Positions 22,781 to 34,199 of a stretch of DNA of 64,000 nucleotides are shown piece by piece. The notes beneath the pieces are model-generated. The model was not told the DNA's origin. It was given only the letters and a program-made list of their open reading frames with translations, and ran no database searches. The position numbers and the translations under genes were made by a program. Position 1 is the first letter of the stretch. Each line of letters starts with the position of its first letter. Source of the stretch: Emydura subglobosa (Eukaryota > Chordata > Testudines > Chelidae); the NCBI GenBank assembly GCA_007922225.1, contig ML679946.1, forward strand, positions 91,495,313-91,559,312. The letters run 5' to 3'.

Positions 22781-23689
22781 ACTAAGTGGCTGTAGCTCCT
22801 ATTGAAGAAGGAGAAACATTGGTGGAGTAGGTGGAACTAGTTTGCATTCATGTAAGGAGTCTGACTTAAGTCACTTCTGAATTTAGCCCAGTCTGTGTCA
22901 GACTCAATGCTTTGGGGAGCTGCACTAGGGACAGCAAAACTTGATAGACTTCTTACCTCAGGCCACGCCTAAATGTACAGTTAAGTTCTAAATCTGCAAG
23001 TCCCTTGTTGAGAAGTTCCATTCTAAAATCTCTGGAAGAGGTGTTGATTTCCATTTTTTGTAGTACTCTGTTATAAAATTACAGTGACCTTGCCTTTTCT
23101 GCCCTGTTCCCTATGTGCTAGAGGGTGATTAGCAAGCAGCTGAAAAACATAGTCAAGGAAGCTGGCATAACGACTTTATTTAATACAGTTCTGAAATAGC
23201 AGGGAACAGAACTGCAGCTGCAGAAGAATCTGTTCTTTGCAATAGATAAAGTTCTGGCACAAAGAGAGGCACAGTGAGAACAAGAGTGAGTTGCACAGTT
23301 ATGCTAATATAATACAGAAAGATTAATGCAATTGTCATTGTTTAAAACTGGGATTCGGAGCTCAGCTTTCAAATGTGGACTCCTTAAAAAGATGTCCAAA
23401 GCCCAGCTGGATATTCCAGTTGACATTTTAGAATCATAAAATGGCATTTATGTCTAAATGTTGATTTGAGTGTGGAGTTAGAACATTGCATTAAGAACTG
23501 CTTGAAGATTAGACTCCTTACGTAATTACTACTGGGACTAACTAATGTTTTGTTTTGTGTGTGTATATGCAAGGAATAAGTGGTGCCGTGTTTTTGGTTA
23601 CATACGTGCAGAATTTTCACTCTTCTTAGCAGTGTTCAAAAGAGTCATCTCCCAATGTGGTATCAATACATAAAGAATAGAAATATAAT
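22781..23689. other. Unassigned sequence
   Basis: No repeat family or exon is recognised. The open frame at 23384-23620 on the minus strand has no domain. Confidence 0.35.
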
Positions 23690-24235
23690 GAATGCTAGTC
23701 AACATGGAAAATAGATCTTATCAAACAAACTTGAATGCATTCTTTGAGATTACAAATATTTGGTTGATAAAGGTAATGGTGTAGATGGAGTATTTTTAGG
23801 CTTTTGTAAGGGCATTTGACTTAATATTGCATGACACTATGATTTGAAAACTAGCATGATACAGAATCAATAAAGCAGAAGTTAAATGGATTAAGAACTG
23901 ACTAACTGACAGATATCAAAGTAGTCATCATGAGGAATCATCACTGGATGAGGGTCTTTCTATTGGGTTCTACAGGGAATGGAACTAAGTAAATATAAAA
24001 TCATGGCTGATGAAATTTGCAGATGGCATACCAGACCGGTAGAAAGGTAAATAGTGATGAGGACCAGGCAGCAGTTATACAGAGTGATCAGGATCACATG
24101 GCAAGCTGGGCCCATTCACACAAAATGTGTTTTAATACAATCAAAAGCAAGGTAATAAATCTAGTGACAAAGAGATCAAGCCACACCTATAGAACAGAGG
24201 ACTGTATCCTGAAAAGCAGTGATGGGGCAGTTTGT
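23690..24235 (+). mobile_element. CR1 mid-ORF2 fragment, plus strand
   Basis: An old CR1 piece with RT-region blocks: AACATGGAAAATAGATCTTA, then TTAGGCTTTTGTAAGGGCAT (degenerate motif A region), then CTGATGAAATTTGCAGATGG (active-site FADD-like region), then TGGCAAGCTGGGCCCATTCA. Frame is lost throughout. It lacks the 3' tail. Confidence 0.75.
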
Positions 24236-24329
24236 TCTAGTGGTTAAACACCCTCACTTCTAAAAGTTTGTGCTTTATTTCTAATATGAATTTGTATGTG
24301 TTCAGCTTCCAGCCATTGTGATGACTATC

Positions 24330-24535
24330 TCTGCTAGATTAAACAACCCTTTAGTACCTGGTATTTTCTCCCTGTAAAGGTGCTTATACACTAATCACAT
24401 CACCTCAACAGATTGAGCTCTAACTGTCTCAGAGAGAGGCTTTTTCTTCAGCCTTCTAATAATTTGTGTAGCCGTGTTCTGTACCCTCTCTAGTTTTTCA
24501 GTCCTTTTAAAAATTCAGACACCAGAACTGCGGGG
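24330..24535 (-). mobile_element. CR1 fragment, minus strand
   Basis: GGCTTTTTCTTCAGCCTTC, GTTCTGTACCCTCTCTAG and ACACCAGAACTG match a reversed stretch near the CR1 3' end. It is small and divergent. Confidence 0.55.
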
Positions 24536-24539
24536 CCAC

Positions 24540-25724
24540 ACAGAGGTTTTTTGGGACCTGAGGCAAAATCTGAAACTGAGGCCTCAAAAAATATACCATG
24601 GAGACAAAATTTAAGAGGAAGGGAGGGGACTGGGGGTCAGAGAGGACGCAGGCCTGTGGGGTCTCTGCCTTCCTCATGGGAACAGAGGGGCTCTGCACTG
24701 CATGCAGCCACGGGCAAATGCCATCAATATAGCAATATCTATAGGTTTGACTGAATGAATCCATTAGCATCTTTTTTATATTCAGTAACCCACACAGCCT
24801 ATTGCACTGTGGAATTCTGCATTCATATTAATTAGTGGCTAAATTACGATAGTGTCATTTGTTATCGCCTATGTTTCATGTCCGTAGGATTGAAAATATT
24901 TCACTCACCTTTTCCTGTATTAGTAATGATACCTAGAATTGAAACTACTCCGCTAAAGTGTAGTCACTGTAGGAAAACACTATCAAATGGCTTAGGAGAC
25001 ACTATGACATACTATCATTAGCCTTTCGAGCTGGAGACAGAGCTAACTAAGGTCACTGGGCAGGTTTTAATGCTCAGTAGGCCCTTAGGCAGATTAGAGC
25101 AAAAAGGTGACATCAATGACATGTTTGAGGATTTTGACAATGAATTCAGACTTCCTGTCAGGGAGTGTGAAGATTATGTCTTAAAATGAGAAGAATAGGA
25201 ATTGATGAGTATGGGAAATCCATGAATTCCAAGGATTTAGGGTCTACATGCACATTTCAAATGAAGTTGTTCATTTTTCGCTCATCCTAGAGAATCTAAG
25301 ATTTAATTTTAATGAAACTGTTAGTTCTTCTGCCCATCACGAGAACCTCCAAAAGACAAACTGTTGTCTTGAAGATCCTGCAGCGACACTAAAGTAGTAT
25401 TAAGAAGCGTGAAGTCCCCTCTCCCCACCTTCTTCACACTAATGGAAAGTTGGCTCTGAAGCTCAGCTGTGTCTATTTAAATACTGTCTCTGTAATCATT
25501 TTACTCCTCATTGTCCTATCAGAACCCATTCTGTTAACATCTGAATATGTGTCATGTCCTGGGGTTCCACTGAGATGAAAGTAGTTTGCTTAGCAACAAA
25601 TCTGCAACTTTGCAACGTGCAAGCAGTTGAATATTCAAAAAAATCCAGCCGATAGAAAAGATGTATTATATGTAATTATGTGGCTCCCTGGGTCTGAGGA
25701 CCTAAATCTTTTATGCCCTTGTCC
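24540..25724. other. Unassigned sequence
   Basis: No element is recognised. Open frames at 24507-24770 overlap on opposite strands and look like chance. Confidence 0.35.
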
Positions 25725-26165
25725 TCATAATACTTCTGTGAAGTAAGGAAGAGTCATTATTCCCATTTTACGGATGGGGAGCTGAGAGACAAAGAGACTA
25801 AGGGTTTGTCTACACAGTGTTGCAGACCGCTCTACAGGCGGTCTGAATTACAGAGTGCTCTAACATGTAGCATTCTAACTGCTGTGTAGACTGATGGTGG
25901 GAGCTAAAAGGTACCTAGTACATATTAACACAGTCCTGTTTTGAAACAGGACTACATCGACACAAACTAGATACCTTTTTGTTTGTGCCAGCAGGGTTGA
26001 TGCAAGTTAGTCTGAATGCTACACCTGACAGTGCACTCTGTAACATCCCCAAAGACTGGTCTACAGTGCGGTGTAGGCAAGTCCTAAGTGTCTGTAGCAG
26101 AACAGGGAACTGAACCTGAGCCTCTCAAGTCCAAGGCTAGACCCTAAAACCTGATCCAAGTTCTG
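25725..26165 (-). repeat. MIR SINE, minus strand, split by a MITE
   Basis: The left half (TTATTCCCATTTTACGGATG, CTGAGAGACAAAGAGAC) and right half (GTGTCTGTAGCAGAACAGGG, CTCTCAAGTCCAAGGCTAG) together form one reversed MIR. They are separated by the 283-bp MITE at 25802-26084 with a TAA on each side. Confidence 0.8.
25802..26084. mobile_element. Harbinger-like MITE inserted in a MIR
   Basis: The left end is GGGTTTGTCTACACAGTG and the right end, reversed, is GGACTTGCCTACACCGCA. The element is flanked by perfect TAA duplications (25799-25801 and 26085-26087). Internal inverted blocks include the palindrome ACAGTCCTGTTTTGAAACAG followed by GACT. It is 283 bp and non-coding. Three-bp TAA/TTA duplications are typical of the PIF/Harbinger superfamily, so a Harbinger transposase in trans is inferred. 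Confidence 0.82.
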
Positions 26166-26199
26166 GATTATCATTTCTCTAGTCTTCCTTTAGTAGAAT

Positions 26200-26405
26200 T
26201 AAATAATGCTATTCAGTACTGGTTATCTTCAAAATGCTTAGCAAATATAAACTGGAGCACATAGCAAACTTGAGATGGGTAATTTGTTGTTCATAGTTTC
26301 CAGGTGAGTAAACTGAGAAATGGAAATTTACCCAAAGCTACATGTCAAGATGAGAACTCAGGATTTGCAGGTTCCTTGCTATAACTACTAAACACACTCC
26401 TCTGA
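26200..26405 (-). repeat. MIR-like SINE, minus strand
   Basis: CCAGGTGAGTAAACTGAG, then AAATTTACCCAAAGCTACATG, then GAGAACTCAGGATTTGCAGG and CTATAACTACTAAACACACTCC give the reversed MIR layout. It is divergent. Confidence 0.65.
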
Positions 26406-26589
26406 TTAGACTGCCTGTAGTTTATCACCCTGCCCATGCAGTATAAGTCCTCAGGTCTATCCTCTAATGGTGTTAACTTGGCTTGAAAGTTAACTGTGTG
26501 TTGGGGGTGTGTGTGAATAGCTTAGTTCACAGGCCCACAAGTACTGGGTGAGAAGGGGGTTAGCCAAAAATTATTTAAATGAATCTTCT

Positions 26590-26725
26590 ACAGATTTCCT
26601 GAAGCTAAGGCCAAACTTTTAAAATGTAGGTGCCTACCTATAGGCATCTTTAGACATCTATTTAGAAGTAGGCCTGGCTTTTAGAGTTGCTGAGCACCAT
26701 AACTTCAGTGTACACAATGGAAATC
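26590..26725. repeat. Palindromic MITE-like repeat
   Basis: AAGGCCAAACTTTTAAAATG at the left and AAGTAGGCCTGGCTTTTAG further right flank a symmetric AGGTGCCTACCTATAGGCATC centre. No coding capacity. Confidence 0.55.
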
Positions 26726-27042
26726 CATTGGCCATGGAAAAATGTGGAATTTTTATTTTTACAGAGAATCTTTAGTTTTTACATTTTGTGAAAAAAATAA
26801 AAGTATATATTAACTATTAACTAAATTTCACTGGAAGTACTAGTGTCATTGATTCAATGCGCACAACCTCCCCCTCTTGTGGTTGATTTTTTGAATGCTC
26901 TTTAAATTTACATAGCTAAACAAACCCCAATAAATGACTCCTGGTGTATAAAGGTTACTAAATAGCGTATAGGAGTTTGTGTTTTAATGCATCTCAAATT
27001 TCACTTCAGCCTCCAGACATGAGTAATTAAAGTTATGAAAAG

Positions 27043-27338
27043 ATGCCGAAAACTTTAAAAATCACCCCTAAAGACCATGTCATTGAGTTTGGCAAGTACA
27101 AATCTCATGTTGAGGGTAATGTGCTGTTCTGTACTGTATGCAGGAAGGCTGTAGATTATGTTCGACGGCAGACAATTGTAGGACACTTGGAAACTGCTAA
27201 ACATAAACCGAATGAAAAGAAACGAAAACAATAGGCTGAAATAGACCATCGACAACAGTAAAGAAACAATGCACTGTGACTGGATCGTTCCAGCATTTTG
27301 CTACCGGCATCTCTGAAATTCAAGGCACTTTCATTTAG
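27043..27338 (+). pseudogene. CGGBP1/hAT-like BED zinc-finger ORF, broken
   Basis: An ATG-initiated frame of 63 codons (27043-27234) encodes a BED-type zinc finger: C30-x2-C33-x14-H48-x5-H54, preceded by ITPKDHVIEFGKY and followed by a basic KPNEKKRKQ tail. This layout is that of the DNA-binding head of hAT transposases and of the domesticated CGGBP1 protein. After the TAG the homologous reading continues in another frame (27246-27338: VKKQCTVTGSFQHFATGIS, then a stop), so at least one frameshift and two stops kill it. The downstream dimerisation/RNase-H part is missing and no hAT terminal repeat is visible next to it. It is probably a fossil hAT-derived element. A short domesticated gene is less likely because of the breaks. 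Confidence 0.7.
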
Positions 27339-28107
27339 GTGTCTAACTTATTTAGGTGTGTAACTGAGGTACCCCCTACTTAGAAAATGCATGGACTAAT
27401 TTTAAGTATTGAAACTGATTATAAAGAGAGAAAATTATTTTCTATTAAGTGAATTTTCATGCAGGGCTCACAGATTACTACAACAAACAAACAATTTACT
27501 TCTGCTCTTTAGAAGTGTACTGCAGTAGTAAACTTATGATCAATGTCTTTACAGTGTGTGGTCTCAGATTTGATTAAGCTGACTTTCAAAAACACATTCG
27601 ATTTTACCCCTGCCACTAATGGTGTCACTGCAGAGCAGAATTAAGGTCGTTTAGCTACTTTAACTGTCCAAAAAGTTGATTCAGCATTGCACTGCGCCCT
27701 GTGCAATCATGTACACCCTTTATATCAGTGCAAAGCAGGTGTACAATATCAGGCAACTACACTAGACGTAGGGCAATAGGGAATCGGGCTCAAAGAGCAG
27801 AGGAGAAGCAACTGTGGAGGGAGGATAATGGTTGGGGGCAAAGAACAGAGGATGAAGGGGAGTAAATATTTGAAATTATGATCCACCTCACTCTTCCCTC
27901 TGTCCCCACTCCCCACCCAAAAAAACAAAAACAAAAACAAAAAAACCTTTCTTCAAAAGTACAGTGGGGAGGGAAAACTCCTAAATCAGTCCCATCACCA
28001 CACAAGAAAATATGAAACTAAAGTCCTGGGTGCACAAAATATATAACAAATAATTTTCATACAGCTGATTGGTGAGCTCTGATTTAGATGGTTCCCAGGT
28101 ATACAAT
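27339..28107. other. Unassigned; A-rich simple repeat
   Basis: A (CAAAAA)n-like tract is at about 27917-27948. No other element is recognised before the LTR on the right. Confidence 0.4.
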
Positions 28108-29201
28108 TGTGACATTAGCCAGGGTATAATCTGGAAAGTTGAACACCTGTGTCCCCTCAATTCTCCAACCTGGGGTACTTTTTACACTGTTTCGCTGTGA
28201 GAGCAATCACTCTTGGTCTGCTCACACACAGCCTCCAGCATGTAAATTACTCCCAGCTCTATTGTATGAGTGCCATGGCCAGCCGCTCTTGAATTACACT
28301 GCAGAGCAAAACCAGTGAATTTCCAGTCCCAGACTTTCCCCCAGAAATGTTCGTCCAGTTCTCTCTTGGACAACACAAGCTCATATAAAGTCTGTTAATA
28401 GAAAATGATATGCACAAATCCTGTCATCTCAAATGGAGTTTCCCAAGCACTTCAGTTCAAACACACTGGTCTAGATAAAACAATAAAACAAGTTTATTAA
28501 CTATAAAAAGATAGATTTTGGTGATTACAAGTAATGAGGCATAAAAGTCAGAATTGGTTAGAAAGAAATAAAAGGTAAATTGCAACTAACACCTAACTTA
28601 ACAGGCTAAGAGATTTCAAAGCAAAAGTGGCTTTAACCACATGTTCTATCAGTCTTACTGGCAAATGTTTTTCTACCAGTCAAATGATGCTTCTTTTGTC
28701 TTTCAAGTGTTGTCAATGCCACGAGTTAAGATGAAGGGAGAAATATTTGGGGGCAAGTGTTCCACATTCTTTATCTCTCTCCTCTTTTTTGAGAATTGTT
28801 TCCAGCTGAGACTCAGGAGACAGAAAGTCCGTGGGGACAGGAACCTCCAGCTGTTTCTTTGCCAAGATGTACCTTTCTCACCCCCACTTTTCCTGCCAAA
28901 CAATGGCCGCTTAACCAGGTGACAGTCCATTTGGTTTTGTTAACATCTGGCTGAGGCATCGGTTTGCCTTTTGTCTCTGAGGAATTGGTCTGTGGCTGTT
29001 TTTCTAAACTTGGAACATGTCTCAATAAGGTCATACAGTAGAATTTTATAACTTTACAAACAATGTTGCCACACATATTTTACCAAGACAATAATGATCA
29101 GCAATTCCCGAGTTTTCAGATGATACCTTATAAGGCATAGTTTGTACAAAATGTATCATAGTCTTGAAAAAGGGTTGGACATAAGTATACAGACTGTCAC
29201 A
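28108..29201 (-). mobile_element. Solo LTR, minus strand, TSD ACAAT
   Basis: The plus-strand edges TGTGACA (28108-28114) and TGTCACA (29195-29201) are perfect 7-bp inverted ends. They are flanked by identical ACAAT (28103-28107 and 29202-29206). On the minus strand AATAAA is at 28498-28493, followed by a T-rich R/U5 that matches the LTR at 52093 (CTTGTTTTATTGTTTTATCT). Length is 1094 bp, with no gag/pol or second LTR. The likely origin is recombination between the two LTRs of a Gypsy- or ERV-type element. Confidence 0.88.
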
Positions 29202-31017
29202 ACAATATACTGTATCACACTAAATAACTTAATTCAACATAACATCTCAATCCTCAGGGAAGATTATCTTCCTTTTAAAAGAGACAGAGAAGGATGGGTT
29301 GGTCAAATTAATAAGCATCTCCAAGGATTTATAATACCACTAATACAATAAGTAAATGCTACCACAACCAGAAATATCTCTTCCAGAAGTGCTAAGAATA
29401 GGACAAGGACATCCATTAACTCTAAATTTTTAATGATACTTAGCATGTTTCACATTTACATAAGCAACTATCCTATCTTCTCTTCTGGTTTACTGTGAAC
29501 TTTAAGGTACAGCTTGCTAGCTGTTTGGCCACCTGTTGAACTGTAATAATGCACAGCGTTTATCTGGGCTATACGGTAGGAATATTACACTTCATCTCAC
29601 AGATGGATTAAAATTTTGCTAAACAAATCATTTGTGCTGCCCTACTGGCTTTCGTGTTAGTAATTCAACAGCAATTTGCTCTCTTACTAGCTAGATGAAA
29701 TTTTTGTCACCAGATGCAATCTTCCCTGTTTGGGCTCATAAATAATAGGCTACTGGAGTGTAATATATAAATATTTTACTAGCCAGAGAGCTGATTTTTT
29801 TAGTAAGCTGTGGAATTAAACTGGTGCAGAAGTTATCTGTTATGAATAAATTCTGAGAGTATTTAGAATATTTTTATAGTTCCATACTCTCATTAGAATG
29901 ATCAGAAAAGCGTAAGGGGGTTGGAAAAAAACAGGAATATAAATGTGTGCATCATAATTCTTGACACAGCAGATTGAATTCCCCTCCCCCTGCCCCAAGT
30001 CATCTGAATATGTAGAGTGTCACATATTATTCCCAGGCCTTATTTTAATTCTTTGACTGTCTTTAGTATCACAGCCTCATGGGCAAACCCTGAACAGCTG
30101 TAGAATAACTAAATTCTCACTGAAACACTGTTAGTTGGTGAGTCACAACAACAAGAAGCAACAGAAAGAGGAGAACTTAAAAATATCATTATTCATTCTC
30201 CCCCCTGCTCCCCTGCCTTCAACTCCGAATGCATTCTTAAAAATATATTCCCTCTGGCCTGAAAACCTATCTTCCATGTCCTGTGGTTTAAATTCTGTAG
30301 GTGCCAGGAAAATAAATGAGTATTAAAAAAAAAAAAAAATTCCAAATTTGTTGATAGCATAGGCAACCATCTCTTGCTACTTTGTCTCAGAGGCTCTTGT
30401 TAATTTTTAATAAGCTTACTGCTGTTGCTGGTCTTTAGGATTACAGTGCTATAGGTAAAGAAAAATGCCATTTTGGCATCAAAGGAATGTAAAGAACAAG
30501 CAAACAAAGAAGTGAAATGGGATTTTATGAAATAACTATAAGGTTTAAATCAAGATAAGTTTGGAGAGTCATTTGCAAAACCATTTTTTTCTGCTTTTAA
30601 GGAAACTGTGAATGAATGTTTTTGTATGACAGTGCACTGAATGTCAAACGTAATAAGCAAATTTGGATTCCATCATCAATAACTCCCTGTTTTCCAAACT
30701 GTCACTTTGCTACAACATTGCTGGGCAACTTTTGACTCTAGATAGGCAGCACTGCAAAGCAGAAATTACCTCTTTTGTTTTAATTACTATCCAACTGCAG
30801 TCATCTGTTATAGATAATAACTGTGAGATAGAGACTCCTCATGATGTGACTGAATGGATTTGCTATTAATATTATAATGTTTTGAATTTATATAACGTTT
30901 TGCATCCAAAGAAATCCCTAAATGTTTTGTGGACTGGGGGGGGCATGTCTCAATTTTAAATCTGTGTAAACAACTCTATATCTGAGTATGTAAATCATTT
31001 ATTGGGGCCCAAATCTG
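29202..31017. other. 1.8 kb without a recognised element
   Basis: This is AT-rich unique-looking sequence, with a poly(A) run at 30326-30340. No LINE, SINE or exon is recognised. It is a candidate for conserved non-coding DNA, especially 29440-29870. Confidence 0.35.
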
Positions 31018-31165
31018 AGTCTTCTATTATTATTTATTCATTATTTTTATTGCAGCAGTACCAAGGAGCTCTAGTCATGGACCAGGGCCCCATTGTGCTA
31101 GGTGCTGTACAAATACAGAACAAAAGATCCCTGCCCCAACAATTTATAATCTGAGAATAAGTACA
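31018..31165 (-). repeat. MIR/L2-type 3' tail, minus strand
   Basis: (ATT)n, then GGAGCTCTAGTCATGGACC, AGGGCCCCATTGTGCTAGG, TGCTGTACAAATACAGAAC and ATCCCTGCCCCAACAATTT. The same tail occurs on the opposite strand at 37985, 41398 and 59738. Confidence 0.8.
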
Positions 31166-32931
31166 TAAATGTCTATTTGTGCATCTAGATGCTGAATGTG
31201 TCTTTGTTGAAGCAATTAAGTCCCATCAAGCATAGTGTCAGTGTTTGACATTGGTAAAGTCTCCATTCAGTAGATCCTATGGACAAAACCTCCATTGATT
31301 TCACTGGGAGTTGTGTGTGCTTATTGATACAGCTCGTAGGTACATAGATTACAAAACAGAGTAATTTCATTATCCCCACTTTACATCAAACAGAGAACTT
31401 TGATATCTACTGATGAAAAGCACAATATAAGAGATGGCATTATTATTTATGCACGTCTCAGAGCCGTCTGTTTCTAAATCTTCTTTCTTATATTTAGATG
31501 TTCAGATTTAATTGTACAATCGAACAGCGCCAAGCAACATGATGTAGTTGATATTGGACTAAAAGTCAGTCCCCCTGCCCCCCACCATGGAACTGAATTT
31601 GGGTTGACTATCCATAGAAGATGTGGTGGATAGAAGGTCATAGTGAATCTTTGGCTCATCAGATAGATCTGGAAAGAGCCTCAGATTCAAGCAGCCCTGG
31701 TGCCAACAATATCCCACTGGAAACCATAATGTTCATTGCACTATTTTCTGCCAATGCCTGGGAGGGATCCCGTCAGAACAGAGATGCTCATGATTAATAT
31801 TCTCTACCGGGTTTCAAATGCTACTTTATTTATGATCCCACACTGTGTGCATTTCTCTATCTCCTCGTCCTCCTGTTTTGGGGTTGCTGGGTTTTGTTGT
31901 TTTGGTTTCTTTTTCTGCATTCTGCCCCCATCTCCCTTATATTTACTCTGTAATAAGGCACATCTGCTTCTGTTTGTTATGCAGCGCATGTCAGCTGTGT
32001 TTTGCTGTACATTTTTTTGGCTACTGCCCAGCCTCCAACACAAATGGGAGACAAACGGTGCCTGATACACAGAGAGCCAATTACTATCCTGTCTGGGGCA
32101 CTCAACAGGCAGTTCTGCTACATTACTCTGAGTGTTGTATAATGCTGAAAAATGCCATCTAATCATTCTGTGGGAGAGAAGAAATTGCTAATACAATGGC
32201 AAAGAGCTTTCCAACTAACACCAGAATACTCTGAAATCATGTTCTTCATTACTGACTTTCCCAGTTTTTGCCATAGAGCTTTAAACTATAATTCATTACT
32301 ATAATTATTCAAGGCCCTTCAGCTGGTTCTCAGTGGTATTAACTTGGAACCTATCCAAATCAGGAATGGAAGAACTTTACATCTGGGTAAGTTCCTGTTT
32401 CACAGTCAATAGACATCAACATCAAATCATTAGGGCCATATTTCTCTGCTGAACTTCTTCCCTGCACAATGATTATTCCAATTCCCTCAAAACTGATTTA
32501 AAATATGGCTTAGAGGCAGTGCTCCCACTTTCTGCTGTGACTCCCATCTTATCTTGCAAGCTCACAGTATCAAACCTGAAAAGGACTTGGATCGGTATGC
32601 TCTGAGCTTACGCTGATTCAGTACTGAATGTGCATTCCAGGACAGGATTGAGAGTAAGTGGGATTAGTCAGGCCCGATAAAATTTAATGGTCTCTCTCTC
32701 TCGATCTCACACACAGTTTATCAGGAAAACATTGCTCTATGCATAAATTTATCAAGGGAGAAGAATAGAATTCTATGTACTACTTGCCCATGCCAGAGAT
32801 AGTGACAACTGTCTTTGATTTATGCTTTAGGAAAAGCTCACATGCTCAAATATTCTACATTTACAGTACTAACATTTAAAAAATAATGTAGGCAGTGGGC
32901 AAAAATGAGTCTGACCACACTTTACTTTCAG
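31166..32931. other. Unassigned; stop-poor segment 31736-32166
   Basis: One short palindromic repeat is at about 31260-31320. Between 31736 and 32166 three frames of 105-120 codons overlap on both strands. None has a domain, so they are probably chance in a compositionally odd stretch. Confidence 0.35.
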
Positions 32932-33175
32932 GATACATTATTTATAAAAAGTTAATAAATTATTAATAGGTGTTACAAGCATGTTACTGGTAGGAATATA
33001 TGTTTAGAGATGATTATAGGCACATCAGTATAAGGGGTTATAGATGGTCATAAGCCATGATGTGACCAAGGGACCTGTTGGATTCTGACTCAGTCTATAA
33101 CAATTGATTTACCATTTATTAAAACATCTCTTAATTATTAACTATTCATAAATATATCCTTAATATAAGTTATTT
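32932..33175. mobile_element. Fold-back element, AT-rich
   Basis: The left arm GGATACATTATTTATAAAAA plus GTTAATAAATTATTAATAG pairs with the reversed right arm GGATATATTTATGAATAGTT plus AATAATTAAGAG. The ~244-bp unit has an unpaired middle (TGTTACAAGCATGTTACTGG ...). Family not assigned; no coding capacity. Confidence 0.6.
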
Positions 33176-33202
33176 AAATCGGAAAATTCCACATCACATT
33201 TA

Positions 33203-33723
33203 GGGTATGTTTATCCTGCACACCTCTTGCGGTGGCGTGAATGGTGTGTGTGGGTAAATGGTGCAGAGAAATTGGGCTGTATCCACACTGTGGGGTGTAG
33301 TTACACATATCAGTGAAAGGCTCCGGCAGGTGAAAAGCAGTAGGGAAAGCCTTGGCAGCAGGGAGCTCTGGGTGCCTTTTCCCCTCTGTCTTCTCCCTGA
33401 TGGCAGCTTTCCCCACTGCAGGGTAAGACTCCTGCAACAGGGCTCCGGCAGCTCCCTGTGGCGGAGAAAGACTCCAGCAGCGGGGAGGCAGTTGGCTACT
33501 ACACTGCTAACAGAAGCGGCAGAGATGGGGGAGGCACTGCTTGTGTGAGTAGAGAACTCTGTGAGGTACATACCCACAGGGTTCCGGTGTGTCTTTACTC
33601 TGCTTACCTAAGCAGTGCCTCATCATCTAGGCTTCTGTTTATACCTGTGCTCAGGGGGAAAAGGGGCTAGCCATATCTGCACTCTACGCGCTCCCAAAAA
33701 AAGTGTGCAGTGTAGACATATCC
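33203..33723. mobile_element. MITE with GTCTACAC-type ends, 521 bp
   Basis: The left end GGGTATGTTTATCCTGCACAC matches the reversed right end GGATATGTCTACACTGCACAC at 17 of 21 positions. It is longer and GC-richer than its relatives at 19696 and 25802 and holds no transposase. Flanking 3-bp repeats have decayed (TTA versus AAA). Confidence 0.65.
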
Positions 33724-34199
33724 AAAAATAACTTCAGATATTTTGTAGAGCTGTTTTAATAACTTTCTAGTTGTGTGTGTGTGTGTATTACCCTAGAGCT
33801 ACAAGAGATGTTACTTAGCAACACTAGGGTCTCCAGTGTACTTATGTCAGCAGAAAAAAAAAGCGCGAAGTCACAGATATAAAACAAATACAGGTGTACG
33901 TCAGAGATGCAATGGAGTACAGCTGGGTAGCAACATAAAATAGGATTAGAAGGCTTAACACGAGGGTGCAGAAATTCAGCACATCTGGCTGTAAAGAAGA
34001 GAGGAAAACAAATTGCTGCATGTGACATTTTAATTCCAAACAGCAACTGTAATTATAATAATTAACAGACCACAGGTAAGTACATAAATCTTCCCCAGAT
34101 GCTGAGACACTACTCCAGATCGAGGATTTTTCATTAAAATCAGAATGTGTGCTGTGGCAGGTCAGACTAGATGGTTACCAGAGTGTGTTAGAAGGCCAA
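33724..34199. other. Spacer with a (GT)n run and CR1 scrap
   Basis: A (GT)8-like run is at about 33770-33787. A CR1-like tail scrap (CAGGTCAGACTAGATGGTTAC) lies at 34157-34177. Nothing else is recognised. Confidence 0.45.
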
